Translations under genes and position numbers: made by a program | Assembly (NCBI GenBank): GCA_030668025.1 | Contig: DAOUUT010000186.1 | Span: 1 to 7,481, forward strand | DNA: 7,481 nt | Direction: 5' to 3' | Origin: Promethearchaeota archaeon | GTDB lineage: Archaea; Asgardarchaeota; Lokiarchaeia; Sigynarchaeales; SOKP01 | In this document: in pieces, positions 5,368 to 7,481 of the stretch | Numbering within the stretch: position 1 is the first letter of the stretch | Layout: every line of letters begins with the position of its first letter | The notes under the pieces: generated by a model | What the model saw: the letters and a program-made list of their open reading frames with translations, nothing else | Told to the model about the DNA's origin: nothing | The model's database searches: none

Positions 5368-6477
5368 TTATTCGATACAACCAGAATTTACTATTGCATT
5401 ATAGTTCTCTTTGGTTTTCTTTGCATTATTCCCTGAACAAACCATTTGACAAAAACCGCAACTAGCGCTAAAATTTTCTGCGGGTTTATCATTACGACCT
5501 AAATATGAATTTTCAACTAGTCTGTATATGTTTTCAGCTTCAGCACCACCCTTTTCAACAGCTTTAGCAAACATATTTTGTACGTAACTTGCAACACTAT
5601 CGTCAAGAGGAAGTCGCTCTATATCGTCGAAGCGAAAAAGTGACCATGTTGACCATTCTTTAAACTTATTTTGTCCAGACATGCCGGTACATATAGCAAT
5701 ACAATAGGCATAATTATTTCGTTTAGCTATAGTTTCTTCAATTCCTGCAATATTTATTGTTTCTTCATCATCTTTTGCAAAAAGACCTCCTTGACACGAT
5801 TTTTCGCAGAGTCTACAGTTGGAACACGGATTTTCTGCTAAAGGGATATCTGGTTTCAATTTAGCAGTTGTAATAATCGAATTCAATAATATTCTTGCTC
5901 CATAATTTTCAGTAATTAAATTTCCGCTCCATCCAATTCTTCCCACTCCTGCAGCCACAGCGACACATCTATGCGATAGCGAAGGCATAAGATTCATAGG
6001 CGTTTTTCTTAGGCCACCTAGCATCAGTTTTTTCAATGAAGAAAGTGTCTTATTTTCTTTTTCTGTTAGTTCCACACTCTCATCTTTCTCTTTATTTATT
6101 AGATCAATTAACGTTCTTAGAGTTGAAACGATAATTTTACCTTTTGTACCAATGTTTCTATAATCGTAATTACAATCGCAATTATACGCTTCAAAACCTT
6201 TTTCGTTGAGAAATAGTTTAATTTTTTCTGCTATTTTTTTAAGCTTCTTAGTAATTTGTCCTTCTTCAAGCAATAAGGGCTTCTGTTCTTCTTTAGAAAG
6301 ATATTTTTTTACCGCTTCATCGCTAAAACTCAGAGCAATACTTATTACAGATTGAGCTCCAGGTAATAAGTAATTCGGATCTGAAAATTCTTTATCTTTT
6401 ATACCATCAGCAGAGCAAATACCCACCAAATCCGCACCAGCTTCTAAAGCTAGTTTTTTAATATCGTCTTCAATCAT
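5368..6477 (-). CDS. QueG-like (epoxyqueuosine reductase-related) double-cluster Fe-S protein
   Basis: A 369-residue soluble protein related to the epoxyqueuosine reductase and reductive-dehalogenase group. Visible features are the N-terminal ALEAGADLVGICSADGI (9-26), LPGAQSVISIALSF (38-51), the core RCVAVAAGVGRIGWSGNLIT (170-189) with YGARILLNSIITTAKL, the first cluster C218xxC221xxC224xxxC228, and the second from CIAIC (259-263) plus C340xxC343xxxC347. The proline that normally follows the last Cys is absent in both clusters (CQGG and CSG). Two more Cys occur as CDC (100-102). A charged, Lys/Glu-rich stretch (about 124-150) looks inserted. Archaea are not known to make queuosine through epoxyqueuosine, so the substrate is probably different, for example a corrinoid or another electron acceptor (inference). 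The ATG at 6477 has no Shine-Dalgarno; a TATA-like CATAAATTAG lies at 6502-6493. It is followed by the DUF169 remnant. Confidence 0.8.
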   Translation of the reverse strand: MIEDDIKKLALEAGADLVGICSADGIKDKEFSDPNYLLPGAQSVISIALSFSDEAVKKYLSKEEQKPLLLEEGQITKKLKKIAEKIKLFLNEKGFEAYNCDCNYDYRNIGTKGKIIVSTLRTLIDLINKEKDESVELTEKENKTLSSLKKLMLGGLRKTPMNLMPSLSHRCVAVAAGVGRIGWSGNLITENYGARILLNSIITTAKLKPDIPLAENPCSNCRLCEKSCQGGLFAKDDEETINIAGIEETIAKRNNYAYCIAICTGMSGQNKFKEWSTWSLFRFDDIERLPLDDSVASYVQNMFAKAVEKGGAEAENIYRLVENSYLGRNDKPAENFSASCGFCQMVCSGNNAKKTKENYNAIVNSGCIE

Positions 6478-6503
6478 AATAACTCACAATATCTAATTTA
6501 TGA

Positions 6504-6524
6504 AACAAAAGAAAAGTAAAAAAA
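6504..6524 (-). terminator. T-rich tract after the sulfatase gene
   Basis: On the minus strand, 27-47 bases after the sulfatase TGA, there is a T7 run (6524-6518) followed by two runs of four Ts. This could end the sulfatase transcript before the promoter of the QueG-like gene. No stem is seen. Confidence 0.35.
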
Positions 6525-6550
6525 TAATTTGATTATTCAATTTTACTAAA

Positions 6551-7481
6551 TCAGCTACTTGCTTGCCTTCTTGGTATTTTTGTTTGAACTTTTAAATTTT
6601 CATGTAATATCTTCGTTACGAGTCTTTCTTTTAAATCTCTATCTTTATCCCATAAATTATTTAATTCATCGGGGTCATTTATACGGTCATAAATATCGCC
6701 AACATCTTCTAAACCTGCATATACTGTGATTTTATGAGTTTCTGTAATTAAATGCCTTAATCTTACAGTTATTGATCCAAATTCTTCATCTTCCTCTACA
6801 AACGCGCAGTCTCTTATTTTCGCCTCGCAATCTTTCAGCACTGGTGTAAGATCAACTCCTTGAATAAATGGGGGATGAAGGCGAGTACGAATTTTTGTTA
6901 AGTTTAAGATTGTTTTTGCAAAATCAATAGAGCTAACTAAAGAATTTGAGACACTTCCGGGTTTGGTTATTCCTGGAACTCTCATAATCAAAGGAACATT
7001 CAAAACCCCATTAAATGGCGAAGGTCCTTTATAAATCATACCGTGATCTCCCATTAAATCCCCATGATCACTAGTATAAATTACTATTGTGTTTTCTGCA
7101 TATCCTAATTTTTCTAAACTTGCGAGAATTTTTCCAATAGCATTATCAAATAATGAAATTGAACCATATGTTAAGCGAATGAATTCCCTTACTTCATTTT
7201 CATCAGATTCTCGAAGCATAGCTCCACGAAAAAGTGGATTTTTTATTAATGAGCCTAAAAACTTATGGTTATATATATTTTTAATATCAGAAAAGGTAGA
7301 AGGGAGATTAATCTCATCAGGTTTGTACATATCCTTATATTCACCTGGAGGACAGACGGGATGATGGGGGTCTGGAATGGAACAACAGAGAAAGAATGGT
7401 TTTTCTCCAAATTCTCCTTTTGAATGTTTTTCTAAAAATTTTATGGTTCTCTCTTGGCAATAGGTAGTTGGATAATGTTCG
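6551..7481 (-). CDS. S1-family sulfatase (arylsulfatase/choline-sulfatase-like), N terminus outside the window
   Basis: The frame is open from the right edge (first full codon 7480-7478) to TGA at 6553-6551, giving 309 visible residues; the ATG at 7330 is internal, because residues upstream of it are clearly sulfatase-like. Numbered from the edge: PFFLCCSIPDPHHPVCPPGEY (28-48), TIVIYTSDHGDLMGDHGMIYK (131-151), with D138/H139 as metal ligands and H146 and K151 as sulfate-contact candidates, then LNVPLIMRVPG (160-170), SSIDFAKTILNL (183-194), GVDLTPVLKD (208-217) and the C-terminal NDPDELNNLWDKD (268-280). The family hydrolyses sulfate esters using formylglycine made from Cys or Ser in a CxPSR-type motif; that motif is beyond the window and cannot be checked. 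No membrane segment is seen in the visible part. The substrate is unknown. A paralogous C terminus lies at 4927-5232. Confidence 0.9.
   Translation of the reverse strand, partial: EHYPTTYCQERTIKFLEKHSKGEFGEKPFFLCCSIPDPHHPVCPPGEYKDMYKPDEINLPSTFSDIKNIYNHKFLGSLIKNPLFRGAMLRESDENEVREFIRLTYGSISLFDNAIGKILASLEKLGYAENTIVIYTSDHGDLMGDHGMIYKGPSPFNGVLNVPLIMRVPGITKPGSVSNSLVSSIDFAKTILNLTKIRTRLHPPFIQGVDLTPVLKDCEAKIRDCAFVEEDEEFGSITVRLRHLITETHKITVYAGLEDVGDIYDRINDPDELNNLWDKDRDLKERLVTKILHENLKVQTKIPRRQASS

Noticed and set aside
5330..5380. Extended start at 5380 for the DUF169 remnant
   Set aside because: The extra 17 residues overlap the end of the QueG-like gene and are basic and hydrophobic in a way not typical of the family; ATG 5329 gives the expected N terminus.
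7328..7330. ATG as the sulfatase start
   Set aside because: The frame continues upstream with the conserved PFFLCCSIPDPHHPVCPPGEY segment, so the Met is internal and the gene is cut by the window edge.
7089..7364. Plus-strand frame of 91 codons
   Set aside because: It is antisense to conserved sulfatase sequence and resembles nothing known to me.

Overview
The window looks archaeal. It is AT-rich, with TATA-like boxes close to the start codons, few Shine-Dalgarno sites, poly-T tracts after genes, and a surface protein with a C-terminal membrane anchor. The Ig-like modules of that surface protein and the winged-helix/ferredoxin fusion resemble proteins I associate with Asgard (Lokiarchaeia-like) archaea. 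The lineage is an inference from memory and is not proven by any marker gene here.

Layout, left to right. (1) 2-1528 (+): the C-terminal part of a large surface protein. It has four to five near-identical 62-residue beta-propeller-type blades (186-bp tandem repeat), two 91-residue Ig/FN3-like modules, one membrane helix and a short basic tail. Its N terminus lies off the left edge. (2) 1736-2815 (+): a full-length class I fructose-bisphosphate aldolase of the long FbaB type, behind an AT-rich promoter region with an 11-bp phased direct repeat. (3) 3535-2937 (-): a DUF433 antitoxin and DUF5615 PIN-like toxin pair with overlapping ends. (4) 3798-4925 (+): a winged-helix, Cys-rich, 2x[4Fe-4S] ferredoxin fusion behind a clear TATA box. 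(5) 5329-4927 (-): two broken genes joined head to tail, the first 34 residues of a DUF169 protein running into the last ~100 residues of a sulfatase. (6) 6477-5368 (-): a QueG-like iron-sulfur protein. (7) 7481-6551 (-): the C-terminal 309 residues of an S1-type sulfatase that runs off the right edge.

The right half reads as a redox and sulfatase neighbourhood: two multi-cluster Fe-S proteins, a remnant of a DUF169 gene, and two paralogous sulfatases, one intact as far as seen and one reduced to its C terminus. The toxin-antitoxin pair, the deletion junction and the tandem-repeat surface protein all suggest an actively rearranging region. No RNA gene, CRISPR array, insertion sequence or phage gene was recognised.

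The signals most worth a second look are the hypervariable codons set into otherwise near-identical propeller blades, and the DUF169/sulfatase deletion junction.
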